Shown here one piece after another: positions 33,928 through 43,020 of a DNA stretch of 64,000 nucleotides. Position numbers and translations under genes: made by a program. The DNA is from Duganella guangzhouensis (GTDB lineage: Bacteria; Pseudomonadota; Gammaproteobacteria; Burkholderiales; Burkholderiaceae_D). The first letter of the stretch is position 1. The number at the start of each line of letters is the position of its first letter. The stretch is taken from contig NZ_WKJK01000008.1 in the NCBI RefSeq assembly GCF_009674535.1, positions 1 through 64,000 of the forward strand, written 5' to 3'. The notes below the pieces were generated by a model that worked only from the letters and a program-made list of their open reading frames with translations, did not search any database and was not told where the DNA came from.

Positions 33928-35543
33928 TTCTGCTCTCCTTTTCGTTCCGCCTTACCGCGGATCAGCGACTCCGGATGCCGCTCCAGATAATCCGACAAAG
34001 CATTCAGCGATTGCAACGTCTGCGTCAGCTGCTGCAAGGCTTCGCGCAAATCCGACTGCACCGGCGAATCCTTCTGCAGCAGCTGATCGGCCTCGTTGAA
34101 GGTCTTGCGCGCCGCGCCCAACGTATCCTTCATCTCCGGCACCACCTGCGCGTTCACCTGATTGAACAAGGCGTTCGCGCTCTTCAGCGTATCGCGCAGG
34201 TTTTTGCCGATTTCATCGAAAGGCACCTTATCCAGCTTGCGCGCGATGCTGGAAATCTGCGTTTGCAATTCATCCAGCGAATTCGGCACCGTCGGCAGTT
34301 CCGGCACCTCGGCCGCCATGTCAACCTTGACCGCCGGTGCATTCGGGAAGAAGTCCAGCGCCACATACAGCTGTCCGGTCAACAGATTTCCGGTCCGCAG
34401 CTGGCCGCGCAGACCGCGCGCCACCAGCTTCTCCAGCAACTGCGGCCCGGCGTTGCGATCCTGATCGGCAGTGATCGACTGCGCGAAGTTGCGGCCCAGC
34501 CGCGCCGGATACATATCCACCGTCACTGGCATGCGGAAGTTCTTCTTCACCGGATCGAACTCCACGCCCACCGAGCGCACCTCGCCCATCACGATGCCAC
34601 GGAAGTCCACCGTCGCCCCCGGCGACAGGCCGCGCAGCGACTGGTCGAAATACAGCACCGTGGTCACCGGCACGCCATCCGGTTCGCGCATCGCGGACGC
34701 CTGATCGTCGGCCAGCGAGAACTCGCTACCCTGCGGCGCCACCGCCGATGGTTTCTGTCCGCTCACCGATTCGAACGCAATGCCGCCCACCAGCAACGCC
34801 GCCAGCGATTGCGTGTTGACCTTGAAGCCGCTGGAATCCAGTCGCACATCGACGCCGCTGGCATGCCACCAGCGCGTGCTCTTGCCCACATACTGGTCAT
34901 ACGGCGCGCCGACAAACACCGTCATCTTCACGCCGCGTCCCTTGTCTTCCAGGTCAAACCCGGTAACCTGTCCCACCTGAATGCGGCGATAGAAAATCGG
35001 TGAGCCGACATCGATGGAGCCCAGCGAGTCGCCATGCAGCGTATATGTGGTGCCCTTCTCGTCGCGCGTTACCTGCGGCGGTTTTTCCAGCCCGGTGAAT
35101 TCATGACTGGTGTCCTCCGACTTGCCGGCATCGACACCGATGTAAGAACCGGACAGCAGCGTATTCAGCCCGGTCACGCCACTGGCGCCGATGCGCGGCT
35201 TGACCACCCAGAAGCGTGTATCGGCCGCCGTGAAGCGCTTGGCTTCCTTGCTCATGTCGATCATGACCAGCACTTTGGACAAATCGTGTGCCAGCGAAAT
35301 CGAGCGCACCAGGCCAATATCCACGTCCTTGTATTTGACCTTGGTCTTGCCCGGCTCCAGCCCATCCGCACTGCGGAAGCTGACCGTGACGGTCGGCCCC
35401 TGGTCCAGCACCGACTTGACCACCAGCGTCAGGCCGATAATCGCCGCCAGCAGTGGAATCAGCCACACCAGCGACGGCAGGCGGCTGGGCTTTTCCACCT
35501 GTGGCTCCGGCAGCGGCGCTGTGCCGCTCTCGTTTTCAGACAT
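33924..35543 (-). CDS. pqiB: PqiB-type MCE-domain protein (envelope lipid transport)
   Basis: A 539-residue protein with one N-terminal membrane helix (LVWLIPLLAAIIGLTLVVKS) and three MCE domains at about 48-140, 165-225 and 275-375 (VSFRSADGLEPGKTKVKYKD, GSPIFYRRIQVGQVTGFDLE, ATVDFRGIVMGEVRSVGVEF). A helical C-terminal part (about 415-510) should form the needle. PqiB spans the periplasm as a hydrophobic tunnel in E. coli. It sits between pqiA and pqiC and overlaps both. Confidence 0.95.
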   Translation of the reverse strand: MSENESGTAPLPEPQVEKPSRLPSLVWLIPLLAAIIGLTLVVKSVLDQGPTVTVSFRSADGLEPGKTKVKYKDVDIGLVRSISLAHDLSKVLVMIDMSKEAKRFTAADTRFWVVKPRIGASGVTGLNTLLSGSYIGVDAGKSEDTSHEFTGLEKPPQVTRDEKGTTYTLHGDSLGSIDVGSPIFYRRIQVGQVTGFDLEDKGRGVKMTVFVGAPYDQYVGKSTRWWHASGVDVRLDSSGFKVNTQSLAALLVGGIAFESVSGQKPSAVAPQGSEFSLADDQASAMREPDGVPVTTVLYFDQSLRGLSPGATVDFRGIVMGEVRSVGVEFDPVKKNFRMPVTVDMYPARLGRNFAQSITADQDRNAGPQLLEKLVARGLRGQLRTGNLLTGQLYVALDFFPNAPAVKVDMAAEVPELPTVPNSLDELQTQISSIARKLDKVPFDEIGKNLRDTLKSANALFNQVNAQVVPEMKDTLGAARKTFNEADQLLQKDSPVQSDLREALQQLTQTLQSLNALSDYLERHPESLIRGKAERKGEQK

Positions 35544-36804
35544 GCTTCTCTCCGTGAGTATCGACAGGATCCCAGATCAGACGGGGATCGAATTGCATAG
35601 ACGCGATCATGGTCAGCACCACCACCGCGCAAAACGCCAGCGCGCCCGGGCCGGCCGTGATCACCGCCAGCGACTGGAAACGCACCAGCGCCACCGTCAG
35701 CGTGATCACAAAAATATCCAGCATCGACCAGCGGCCGACAAACTCCACGATGCGATACAACAGCGTGCGCTGCAACGGCCGCCAGCGCGAGCGCCGCTGC
35801 GCGGTCCACGCCAGCAGCGCCAGCGCCGCCAGCTTCAGCACCGGCACCACGATGCTGGCGACGAAAATGATGGCCGCCAGCGCCGGCGAACCGCTGGTCC
35901 AGAAGTAGACCACGCCGCTGATGATGGTGTCGTCCTCCTGCCCGAACAGCGAATGGGTGTACATCACCGGCAGCAGATTGGCCGGAATGTACAGAATGGC
36001 CGCCGCCAGCAGAAAGGCCCAGGTGCGGCCCACGCTGTCCGGATGACGGCGATGCAAACGCGCGCCGCAACGTGCGCAATACTGATGCCGCACCGTGCGT
36101 TTCAGCGATTCCACCAGGCCGCAACTGTGGCAGGCCAGCAGCGGCGCGCCCTTGGCCAGCGCCGCGTAACGGAATGGCTGCTGCGCCGCGCGTCGTGGTC
36201 CCGGCAAGTGCTCACCGATATTCCATAAAATCTTGGGGTCGAAAGACACCACCACCGCCAGCATCAGCGTCAGCGCGCCGAACGCAAACAGGCCAGGTTG
36301 CACCAACACCTGCGCCAGGCTGGTCATCTTCACAATCGTAATCAGAATGCCGATCATCAGCACTTCGGTCATGCCCCAGCGCCGCGCCAGGCCCACCGCC
36401 CGCAGCAGATGGTCAAAACCCGGCGGCCGGCGGCCCTCGCGCAGCGACAGCGTCACGTACAGCAGCGCCCCCAGCTCCACCGCCGGCAGCACCATGGTGA
36501 ACAAAAACACCACCGCCGCCACCAGCTGCATGCCCTCGCTCCACAGCACGCGGATGGCGCCCAGCAGCGTGGCGCTGCTGCTGTAGCCATTGACCTCCAG
36601 CTCGACGATGGGGAAAAACTGCGCGATCAAAAAGACAAACACCGCGCCCAGCGTGATGGCCGCCATGCGGTTGGCGTCGGAATGGATGCCGCGATACAGA
36701 ATCGAGCGGCAACGCACGCAGCGCGCTTTCTCGCGCGGGCGCAGCGGGCGGCGCTGATGCAGCACGCCGCAATCGTGGCAACTTATCAGATCGTATCGAT
36801 GCAC
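35536..36804 (-). CDS. pqiA: PqiA-type membrane protein (paraquat-inducible)
   Basis: A 422-residue inner-membrane protein made of two similar halves. Each half begins with a four-cysteine zinc site (CHDC...CVRC near residues 9-33; CHSC...CARC near 228-250) followed by four membrane helices (MAAITLGAVFVFLIAQFFPI, LVAAVVFLFTMVLPAVELGA). This is the PqiA/YebS architecture that works with MCE proteins in lipid trafficking. The stop overlaps pqiB by eight bases. Confidence 0.94.
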   Translation of the reverse strand: MHRYDLISCHDCGVLHQRRPLRPREKARCVRCRSILYRGIHSDANRMAAITLGAVFVFLIAQFFPIVELEVNGYSSSATLLGAIRVLWSEGMQLVAAVVFLFTMVLPAVELGALLYVTLSLREGRRPPGFDHLLRAVGLARRWGMTEVLMIGILITIVKMTSLAQVLVQPGLFAFGALTLMLAVVVSFDPKILWNIGEHLPGPRRAAQQPFRYAALAKGAPLLACHSCGLVESLKRTVRHQYCARCGARLHRRHPDSVGRTWAFLLAAAILYIPANLLPVMYTHSLFGQEDDTIISGVVYFWTSGSPALAAIIFVASIVVPVLKLAALALLAWTAQRRSRWRPLQRTLLYRIVEFVGRWSMLDIFVITLTVALVRFQSLAVITAGPGALAFCAVVVLTMIASMQFDPRLIWDPVDTHGEKHV

Positions 36805-36908
36805 AGGCTATGGCCGTTCAGTCAAACATCCGCCTATCATACGGCAAAGCGAATCGGCTATCATAAGCTTTACACCTTGCTTTGCCCCTTACATTCCGGA
36901 GACAGCCC

Positions 36909-37625
36909 ATGCCCCGCTGTTGGCCAATTCTGGCTATCGTCACGATTACAGCAGGCGCGCGTGCGCAGGGTCCGGACACGCTCGTTTTCGGCACCACGCA
37001 CGAAACCGACTCCGTCGTGTACCAATTTGCCAGCGAATATTTGCAGCGTCTGTGCGGTGAGATACATCAGCGCTGCCAATTACAAAACCTGCCGGGCCGG
37101 CGCAGCGAAGCGATGCTGGCTAACGGCAGCCTGGCTGGGGAAATGGGACGGGTCAAGGACTATGGCAGCAAGCACCCGCGCTACCAGCGGATAGAAGAGC
37201 CGTTCGTGCTGACCAGCACCTACATCTTCACCCCCACCGGCAAACCGGTCATCGACAGCTGGGAAGCGCTGATCCGGCAGGCACGCTCGGTCAGCTACAA
37301 GCGCGGCATCTACACCTATCAGACACGCCTGGAAGCGCTGCGGCCACGCATCCAGCCGCACGACGTGCAAAGCGTGCCGGCCTGCCTGCAAATGGTCATC
37401 AACGGCCGTGACCAGGCATGCATCTACGACGACGGTAGCCTGAGCGCCGCCTCGCGCGCCATGCTGTCCATGGGAGGCACCGGCAAGCCGCTGGAAGAAC
37501 TGGGGCTGTATATCTACCTGAGCCCCGACCAGCGCGCACTGGCGCCGGCCATCAACGCCGCAGCGCGCCACCTGCATGCCAAGGGCATTCCGGCGGAGCT
37601 GCGGCGCAAGTACTTCCTCAAGTAA
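36909..37625 (+). CDS. Periplasmic substrate-binding-like protein (SBP_bac_3 type)
   Basis: A 238-residue exported protein from the ATG at 36909 (MPRCWPILAIVTITAGARAQ, with GGAGA upstream); a nine-residue longer reading is less likely. The mature chain (DTLVFGTTHETDSVVYQFAS, YLQRLCGEIHQRCQLQNLPG, RYQRIEEPFVLTSTYIFTPT) has the two-lobed layout of small extracellular solute-binding proteins. No permease gene adjoins it, so it may be a lone sensor-type binding protein. Two CTATCATA copies 24 bp apart (36834 and 36858) lie in the divergent promoter region. Confidence 0.75.
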   Translation: MPRCWPILAIVTITAGARAQGPDTLVFGTTHETDSVVYQFASEYLQRLCGEIHQRCQLQNLPGRRSEAMLANGSLAGEMGRVKDYGSKHPRYQRIEEPFVLTSTYIFTPTGKPVIDSWEALIRQARSVSYKRGIYTYQTRLEALRPRIQPHDVQSVPACLQMVINGRDQACIYDDGSLSAASRAMLSMGGTGKPLEELGLYIYLSPDQRALAPAINAAARHLHAKGIPAELRRKYFLK

Positions 37626-38841
37626 GGAAGTCGAACAGCGTGCAGGCCACCACCTTGGTGGCCTTGCGCAGGTCTTCGAGCTTGAGGCGCTCGTCGGCCT
37701 TTTTGGCGTTCGATTCGGGCACGGTGCGCGGGCCGGCGCCATACAGCACGGCGGGAATGCCATGTTCGCCGTACAGGCGGGCGTCCGCGTACAGCGGCGT
37801 GCCTTGTGCAGGGATCTTCTCGCCGATGAAGGTTTCGGCGTTCTGCTGAATCGCCGCCACCAGCTTTTCCGTGCCCGGACGTTCGCGCAGCGCGTGCGAC
37901 AGCAACAAGCGCTTGATCTCCAGCGTGATGCCGGGCACACCCTGCACCGCGTTTTCGATCAGCGCGCGCACCTGCGCTTCCACTTCCACCGGATCTTCTT
38001 CCGGTATCATGCGGCGGTCCATCTTCAGCACCACTTTGCCCGGTACCACGTTGGTGTTGGTGCCGCCATCGATACGGCCCACCAGCATGGTCGGGGAATC
38101 GATGCCGGCGATCTTCGATTTGATCTTTTTCAGCTCCGGCAGCTGGTCGTAGATGGCGTTGAGAATGCGGGTCGCCGCCTGCAGCGCATCGTGGCCGGTT
38201 TCCGGCATCGCGCCGTGGCCCGACTTGCCATGCACCGTGATCTCCAGCTGCAGGCAAGCGTTGTGCGCGGTGACGATGTTGTAGCTGAAGCCAGCGGCGA
38301 TCACGTAATCCGGCTTGGTCAGCTTTTGCTCCAGCAGCCAGCCCGGCCCCAGCAAGCCGCCGAATTCCTCGTCGTAAGTGAAGTGCAGTTCGAGTCCCCC
38401 CTTGAGCGGCACGCCCAAAGCCTCCAGCGCGCGCACCGCGAAGATGTAGGTCGCGAAGTCGCACTTGGACACCGCCGCCGCGCGGCCGTAGATATAGCCG
38501 TTATCGATCACCCCACCGTATGGCGGGTAAGTCCAGTTATCGCCCGGCGGCACCACGTCGCCATGCGCGTTCAGCGCCAACGTCGGTCCGCCCGCAGCGT
38601 AGGGGCGGCGCACGATCAGATTGGTGATGCTCTCCATGCCGTAATCGCGCACGGTCTGCTCCGGCACCGCGTGCTTCTCGGTGATCCAGCCATAGCCCTG
38701 TAGCAGTTCCGCCACCATGTAGGCATGCGGCGCGTTGTTGCCGGGTGGGGTATCGGTCGGTACGCGCAGCAGTTGCTGCAGCACGCCGACTTCCTCATCG
38801 AAGTGTGCATCGATCCATTCTGCCAGTTGTTGCTTGCTCAT
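37618..38841 (-). CDS. M20-family metallopeptidase/deacylase (ArgE/DapE-like)
   Basis: From the ATG at 38841 (MSKQQLAEWIDAHFDEEVGV), with AAGGA eight bases before; an ATG at 38856 overlapping the puuD stop is an alternative. The 407-residue protein has zinc ligands in LALNAHGDVVPPGDNWTYPP, a metal-binding acidic pair in LHFTYDEEFGGLLGPGW, and the lid/dimer domain with HGKSGHGAMPETGHDALQA. The family removes acyl or carbamoyl groups from amino-acid-like substrates. Coupling to puuD suggests a step in urate-derived ureide breakdown, but that is inference. Confidence 0.88.
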   Translation of the reverse strand: MSKQQLAEWIDAHFDEEVGVLQQLLRVPTDTPPGNNAPHAYMVAELLQGYGWITEKHAVPEQTVRDYGMESITNLIVRRPYAAGGPTLALNAHGDVVPPGDNWTYPPYGGVIDNGYIYGRAAAVSKCDFATYIFAVRALEALGVPLKGGLELHFTYDEEFGGLLGPGWLLEQKLTKPDYVIAAGFSYNIVTAHNACLQLEITVHGKSGHGAMPETGHDALQAATRILNAIYDQLPELKKIKSKIAGIDSPTMLVGRIDGGTNTNVVPGKVVLKMDRRMIPEEDPVEVEAQVRALIENAVQGVPGITLEIKRLLLSHALRERPGTEKLVAAIQQNAETFIGEKIPAQGTPLYADARLYGEHGIPAVLYGAGPRTVPESNAKKADERLKLEDLRKATKVVACTLFDFLT

Positions 38842-38852
38842 TTCGTGTTCCT

Positions 38853-40061
38853 TCATTTGGCGCCGGATTCATACCAGGCGGCTATCTGCGCCCGTTCGGC
38901 ATCGGTCATATTGGTCAGGTTAGCCAAAGGCATGGCCTTGGTCTGCACCACCTGCTTGTAGATTTTTTCCGCGTTCTGATGAATCTCGGCGGCGTTATCG
39001 AACGCCACGCCCAACGGCGCGGCCGCAAATCCAGGCTGTGTAGGATGCGCCGAGTGGCAGCTCACACAACGCTGTCCAATCACACCCTGCACAGCGTTAA
39101 AGGCCGCCGCAGGATCTGCCGCCGGCGCTACCGCAGCAGGCTTGGGCGGCGCAATCGCCACCGCCACGCCAGCCAGCAGCGCCAGGCCAATCGCTGGATA
39201 GCGCCATTCCACGCGGCCCTTGTGGCGCAGATTGAAGAAGTGGCGGATGAACACACCGGCCGCCATGATAAACGCCAGCACCAGCCACGCGTGGTCGTTC
39301 CGGTAAGTCATCGCGTAGTGGTTGCTGATCATGATGAACAGCACCGGCAGCGTGAAGTAGTTATTGTGCACGCTGCGCTGCTTGGCCTTCTGGCCGTGCA
39401 CCGGGTCCGGCATGCGGCCGGCCGACATGGCCTCCACCATCTTGCGCTGGCCCGGAATAATCAGCATCAGCACATTGCCGACCATGATGGTGCCGATCAG
39501 CGCCCCCACATGGATGTAAGCGGCGCGCCCGCTCAGCACATGCGTCAAACCATATGCCGCGCCGACGATCAGCGCAAAGATCACTACCCCGAACAGGCCA
39601 TCGCGCTTGCCCAGCGGCGAACGGCACAGCAAATCGTAGACCGTCCATCCCACCACCAGCGTGCCGATGCCGATGCCGACCGCCTGCAGGCTGCTGATGT
39701 CGGCCACCGATTTATCGATCATCATCGCCTGCGCGTTGAAGTAGTAAGCGATGGTCAGCAGCGCGATCCCGGACAACCAGGTGGAATACGCTTCCCACTT
39801 AAACCAGTGTAATTCCTTCGGCAGCTCGGCCGGCGCCACCAGATACTTCTGCGGATTGTAGAAGCCACCGCCATGCACCGCCCACAGCTCGCCCGACACG
39901 CCCTTCTTCGCCAGTTCCGATCCCGGCGCCGGCGGACGGATCGAATTATCCAGCCACACAAAGTAAAACGAGGCGCCTATCCATGCGATGCCGGTGATGA
40001 TGTGCAGCCAGCGTACGAGCAGATTCGCCCATTCAAGTCCATAAGGGATCAGATATTCCAT
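38853..40061 (-). CDS. puuD: Membrane urate hydroxylase (cytochrome c-linked)
   Basis: A 402-residue protein. The N-terminal part has about seven helices (ANLLVRWLHIITGIAWIGAS, FYFVWLDNSIRPPAPGSELA, MVGNVLMLIIPGQRKMVEAM) of the urate-oxidase N-terminal family. The last 95 residues are a cytochrome c domain with haem motif CVSCH and a distal-methionine region (VQTKAMPLANLTNMT). PuuD oxidises urate to 5-hydroxyisourate and passes electrons to the respiratory chain without making peroxide. Divergent from a LysR gene, and close to the OHCU decarboxylase needed later in the pathway. Confidence 0.95.
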   Translation of the reverse strand: MEYLIPYGLEWANLLVRWLHIITGIAWIGASFYFVWLDNSIRPPAPGSELAKKGVSGELWAVHGGGFYNPQKYLVAPAELPKELHWFKWEAYSTWLSGIALLTIAYYFNAQAMMIDKSVADISSLQAVGIGIGTLVVGWTVYDLLCRSPLGKRDGLFGVVIFALIVGAAYGLTHVLSGRAAYIHVGALIGTIMVGNVLMLIIPGQRKMVEAMSAGRMPDPVHGQKAKQRSVHNNYFTLPVLFIMISNHYAMTYRNDHAWLVLAFIMAAGVFIRHFFNLRHKGRVEWRYPAIGLALLAGVAVAIAPPKPAAVAPAADPAAAFNAVQGVIGQRCVSCHSAHPTQPGFAAAPLGVAFDNAAEIHQNAEKIYKQVVQTKAMPLANLTNMTDAERAQIAAWYESGAK

Positions 40062-40181
40062 GTAGTTTTCAAGAGGTCAAAGATGTGGCTAATTTACAGA
40101 AGATAAACGGATTTGATTCCTGCTACATGAACATTAGAGTATATTAGACATATCCGATCCCGTATAAAACTTAGCCTGCAC

Positions 40182-41120
40182 ATGTCCGCTTTGCCGCAAC
40201 ACCTGGACCTTCACCTGATCCGCATCCTCTACCTGCTGCTGGTCGAGAAAAACGTCTCCCGTGTCGCCCTCAAACTGAATCAGCCGCAGCCCTCGATTTC
40301 GGCCTCGCTGCGCAAACTGCGCGAGCTGACCGGCGATCCCATTTTGGTGCGCGGCGCGCGCGGCATGGTGCCGACCCAGCATGGTGAAAGCCTGCTTGCA
40401 CCAGCAAAGCGCATTCTCGACGAAACCGAGAACCTGTTCCTCAAGAAGGCACCTTTCGTGCCACAGGAAGAGGCACGCACCTTCCACGTCGCCGCGCCGG
40501 ACTATCTGGACAGCCAGTTCCTGCCTAATCTGGTGGCGCTACTGCGTCGCGGCTCACCCAACAGCCGCGTGAAAATCCATGGCCTTGGCCCCGGTGTCGA
40601 CTACGTGCGCCTGCTGTCCGATGGCGACATGGACCTGGTCATCGCCAACTGGGACGAACCGCCCGAACACCTGCACATGTCCAAGCTGTTCGAAGATCCC
40701 ATCATCTGCGTGATGCGCGCCGACTGTCCGTACGCGCTACGCACCGCGGCCGACAAGATGACGATGGACGATTACCTCACGCTACCGCACGTGGCGCCAA
40801 CCCAGATCCTGCCCGGCTACACCGGCGTGATCGACAACTACCTTGAGCGCCAGGGTTTGCAGCGCAACGTGATGGTGGAATCGGCCTACTTCGGCCTGAT
40901 CCCGCACATGCTGGCGCAGACCGACCTGGTGCTGACCACCGGCAGCCAGTTCGTGCGTCACTACGAAAAGCTGATGCCCCTGAAGACTTACGCCGTGCCG
41001 GTGAAGTTCCCGCCGATGCGTTTCTACCAGCTGTGGCACGAGCGCGTGCACCAGGCGCCGGAACACAAGTGGCTGCGCGAGCAGGTCGGCGCCGCCGCCA
41101 AGGCGCTGGCGCAAAAGTAA
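40182..41120 (+). CDS. LysR-family regulator divergent from puuD
   Basis: A 312-residue LysR protein. Its helix-turn-helix is LDLHLIRILYLLLVEKNVSR, then LNQPQPSISASLRKLREL, then DPILVRGARGMVPTQHGESL, followed by the effector domain. The 120-bp gap to puuD should hold the shared promoter; no perfect T-N11-A dyad stands out there, although the area 40130-40160 is AT-rich. By position it is the likely regulator of puuD and of the ureide gene that follows at 41189. Confidence 0.92.
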   Translation: MSALPQHLDLHLIRILYLLLVEKNVSRVALKLNQPQPSISASLRKLRELTGDPILVRGARGMVPTQHGESLLAPAKRILDETENLFLKKAPFVPQEEARTFHVAAPDYLDSQFLPNLVALLRRGSPNSRVKIHGLGPGVDYVRLLSDGDMDLVIANWDEPPEHLHMSKLFEDPIICVMRADCPYALRTAADKMTMDDYLTLPHVAPTQILPGYTGVIDNYLERQGLQRNVMVESAYFGLIPHMLAQTDLVLTTGSQFVRHYEKLMPLKTYAVPVKFPPMRFYQLWHERVHQAPEHKWLREQVGAAAKALAQK

Positions 41121-41188
41121 GCGCGACGATATAAACCTTACCGCATACTGCATATATTGTGGCGGCCCTGCCGCGTTATGATGGAGTC

Positions 41189-42946
41189 ATGATGACACTC
41201 TCCGACCTGAATAACTGCGACACCGCCAGCTTCGTCGAACGCCTGCGCGGCATCTACGAACACTCGCCATGGATACCGGAGCGCGCCGCCGTGCAGCGCC
41301 CGTTCGCCAACGTCACCGCGCTGAAGCAAGCCATGCAGGCCGTGGTCAGCGCCGCCACGCTGGACGAACAACTGGGCCTGATCCGCGCCCACCCGGAGCT
41401 GGCCGGCAAGGCCGCCGTGGCCGGAGAACTCACCGCCGAATCCACCAGCGAACAAGCCAAGTCCGGCCTGCACCTGTGCAGCGCCGAGGAATTCGCCACG
41501 CTGCATCAGCTGAACGCTGACTACAACGCCAAATTCGGTTTCCCCTTCATCCTCGCGGTCAAAGGTCCGACCGGACAAGGACTGACACGACAGAGCATCA
41601 TCGCCACCTTCACGCGCCGCCTGAAGAATCAGCGCGCCGATGAAATCGCGGAATGCCTGCGCCAGATAAAACGCATCGCCGAGATGCGCATCAACGACCT
41701 GCTGGCGGTGCAGCTGGAGTTCGGTCCCACCATCATGCAATGGAGCGAAGACCTGGCCGCGTGGAGCGACGACGACGGCGCACTCACCTGCGCCTACATG
41801 ACGCCCGCCCACCGCAAGACCGCCACCCAGCTGCTGGACTGGATGCGCGCGGCTGGCATGGATGCGCACATCGATGCTGTCGGCAACGTGGTCGGCGTCT
41901 ACCGCGCCGACGAAGACGACGCCAAAACCCTGATCACCGGCTCGCACTACGACACCGTGCGCAACGGCGGCAAGTACGACGGCCGTCTCGGCATCCTGCT
42001 GCCGATCGCCATCGTGCGTAGCCTGCATGCGCGCGGCGAGAGGCTGCCATTCAACTTTGAAATCATCGGCTTCGCGGAAGAAGAAGGCGTGCGTTTCAAG
42101 AGCACCTTCCTCGGCAGCACCGCCGTCACTGGCCGCTTCGACCTGTCGCTGCTGGAGCAGCTCGACGCCGATGGCGTCAGCATGCGCGAGGCACTGCTGG
42201 CCGCTGGCCACGACGTAGCGCGCATCCCCGCCATCGCCCGCAATCCGGCCGACCTGCTGGGCTTTGTGGAAGTCCATATCGAACAAGGGCCGGTACTGCT
42301 GGAGCGCGACCTGCCGCTGGGCGTGGTGACGGCCATCGCCGGCAGCTCGCGCTATCTGGTCGAACTGACCGGCCTCGCCAGCCACGCCGGCACCACGCCG
42401 ATGAGCATGCGCAAGGACGCCGCCGCAGCGGCAGCCGAAATCGTGCTGCTGGTCGAACAGCGCTGCGCGCAGGCGCCGTCGCTGGTCGGCACCGTCGGCC
42501 AGTTGCAAGTGCCGGGCGGCTCGGTCAACGTGATTCCCGGCGCCTGCAAACTGTCGCTGGACATCCGCGCCGCCGATGACGCGGTGCGCCGCGCCGCCGT
42601 CAAGGACGTATTGGACGGCATCGCCGCCATCTGCGCGCGCCGCCAGATCGAATCCAGCCTGCAGCTGCTGCTGGACGCCAGCGCCGCGCCATGCGCGCCG
42701 CGCCTGATGCGGCAATTCGGCGACGCCATCGAACGCGCCGGCCTGCCGCGCTTCGACCTGCTGTCCGGCGCCGGTCACGACGCCATGGAAATGGCGTCCG
42801 TCACCGACGTCGCCATGCTGTTCACACGCTGCGGCAACGGCGGCATCAGCCACAATCCGCTGGAGATCATGACCGCTGACGACGCCGACCTGGCCGCCCG
42901 CGTGCTGCTGGACTTCCTGCGTAATTACAACAGTGACAAAAAGTGA
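41189..42946 (+). CDS. Fused OHCU decarboxylase (UraD) - allantoate amidohydrolase (AllC)
   Basis: A 585-residue two-enzyme protein (start ATGATG at 41189-41194, GGAG upstream). Residues 1-170 are a complete 2-oxo-4-hydroxy-4-carboxy-5-ureidoimidazoline decarboxylase (LIRAHPELAGKAA, ELTAESTSEQAKSGL, YNAKFGFPFILAV, IAEMRINDLL). Residues 180-585 are an M20-type allantoate amidohydrolase with metal ligands in TGSHYDTVRNGGKYDGRLG, FAEEEGVRF, VEVHIEQGPVLLE and GAGHDAMEM. The first activity makes S-allantoin and the second acts two steps later. The intervening allantoinase and a hydroxyisourate hydrolase are not seen in the window. Confidence 0.93.
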   Translation: MMTLSDLNNCDTASFVERLRGIYEHSPWIPERAAVQRPFANVTALKQAMQAVVSAATLDEQLGLIRAHPELAGKAAVAGELTAESTSEQAKSGLHLCSAEEFATLHQLNADYNAKFGFPFILAVKGPTGQGLTRQSIIATFTRRLKNQRADEIAECLRQIKRIAEMRINDLLAVQLEFGPTIMQWSEDLAAWSDDDGALTCAYMTPAHRKTATQLLDWMRAAGMDAHIDAVGNVVGVYRADEDDAKTLITGSHYDTVRNGGKYDGRLGILLPIAIVRSLHARGERLPFNFEIIGFAEEEGVRFKSTFLGSTAVTGRFDLSLLEQLDADGVSMREALLAAGHDVARIPAIARNPADLLGFVEVHIEQGPVLLERDLPLGVVTAIAGSSRYLVELTGLASHAGTTPMSMRKDAAAAAAEIVLLVEQRCAQAPSLVGTVGQLQVPGGSVNVIPGACKLSLDIRAADDAVRRAAVKDVLDGIAAICARRQIESSLQLLLDASAAPCAPRLMRQFGDAIERAGLPRFDLLSGAGHDAMEMASVTDVAMLFTRCGNGGISHNPLEIMTADDADLAARVLLDFLRNYNSDKK

Positions 42947-43020
42947 GTTTGTTGACAACATAAAAGTCATACAATTCCGGGCCTGAACAGATCGATGTGC
43001 TCACCGGCCCGGAGGTTGTC

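Noticed and set aside
42954..42985. A TTGACA...TACAAT promoter before the prolyl oligopeptidase
   Set aside because: The two boxes are only 12 bases apart, far from the 17 needed.
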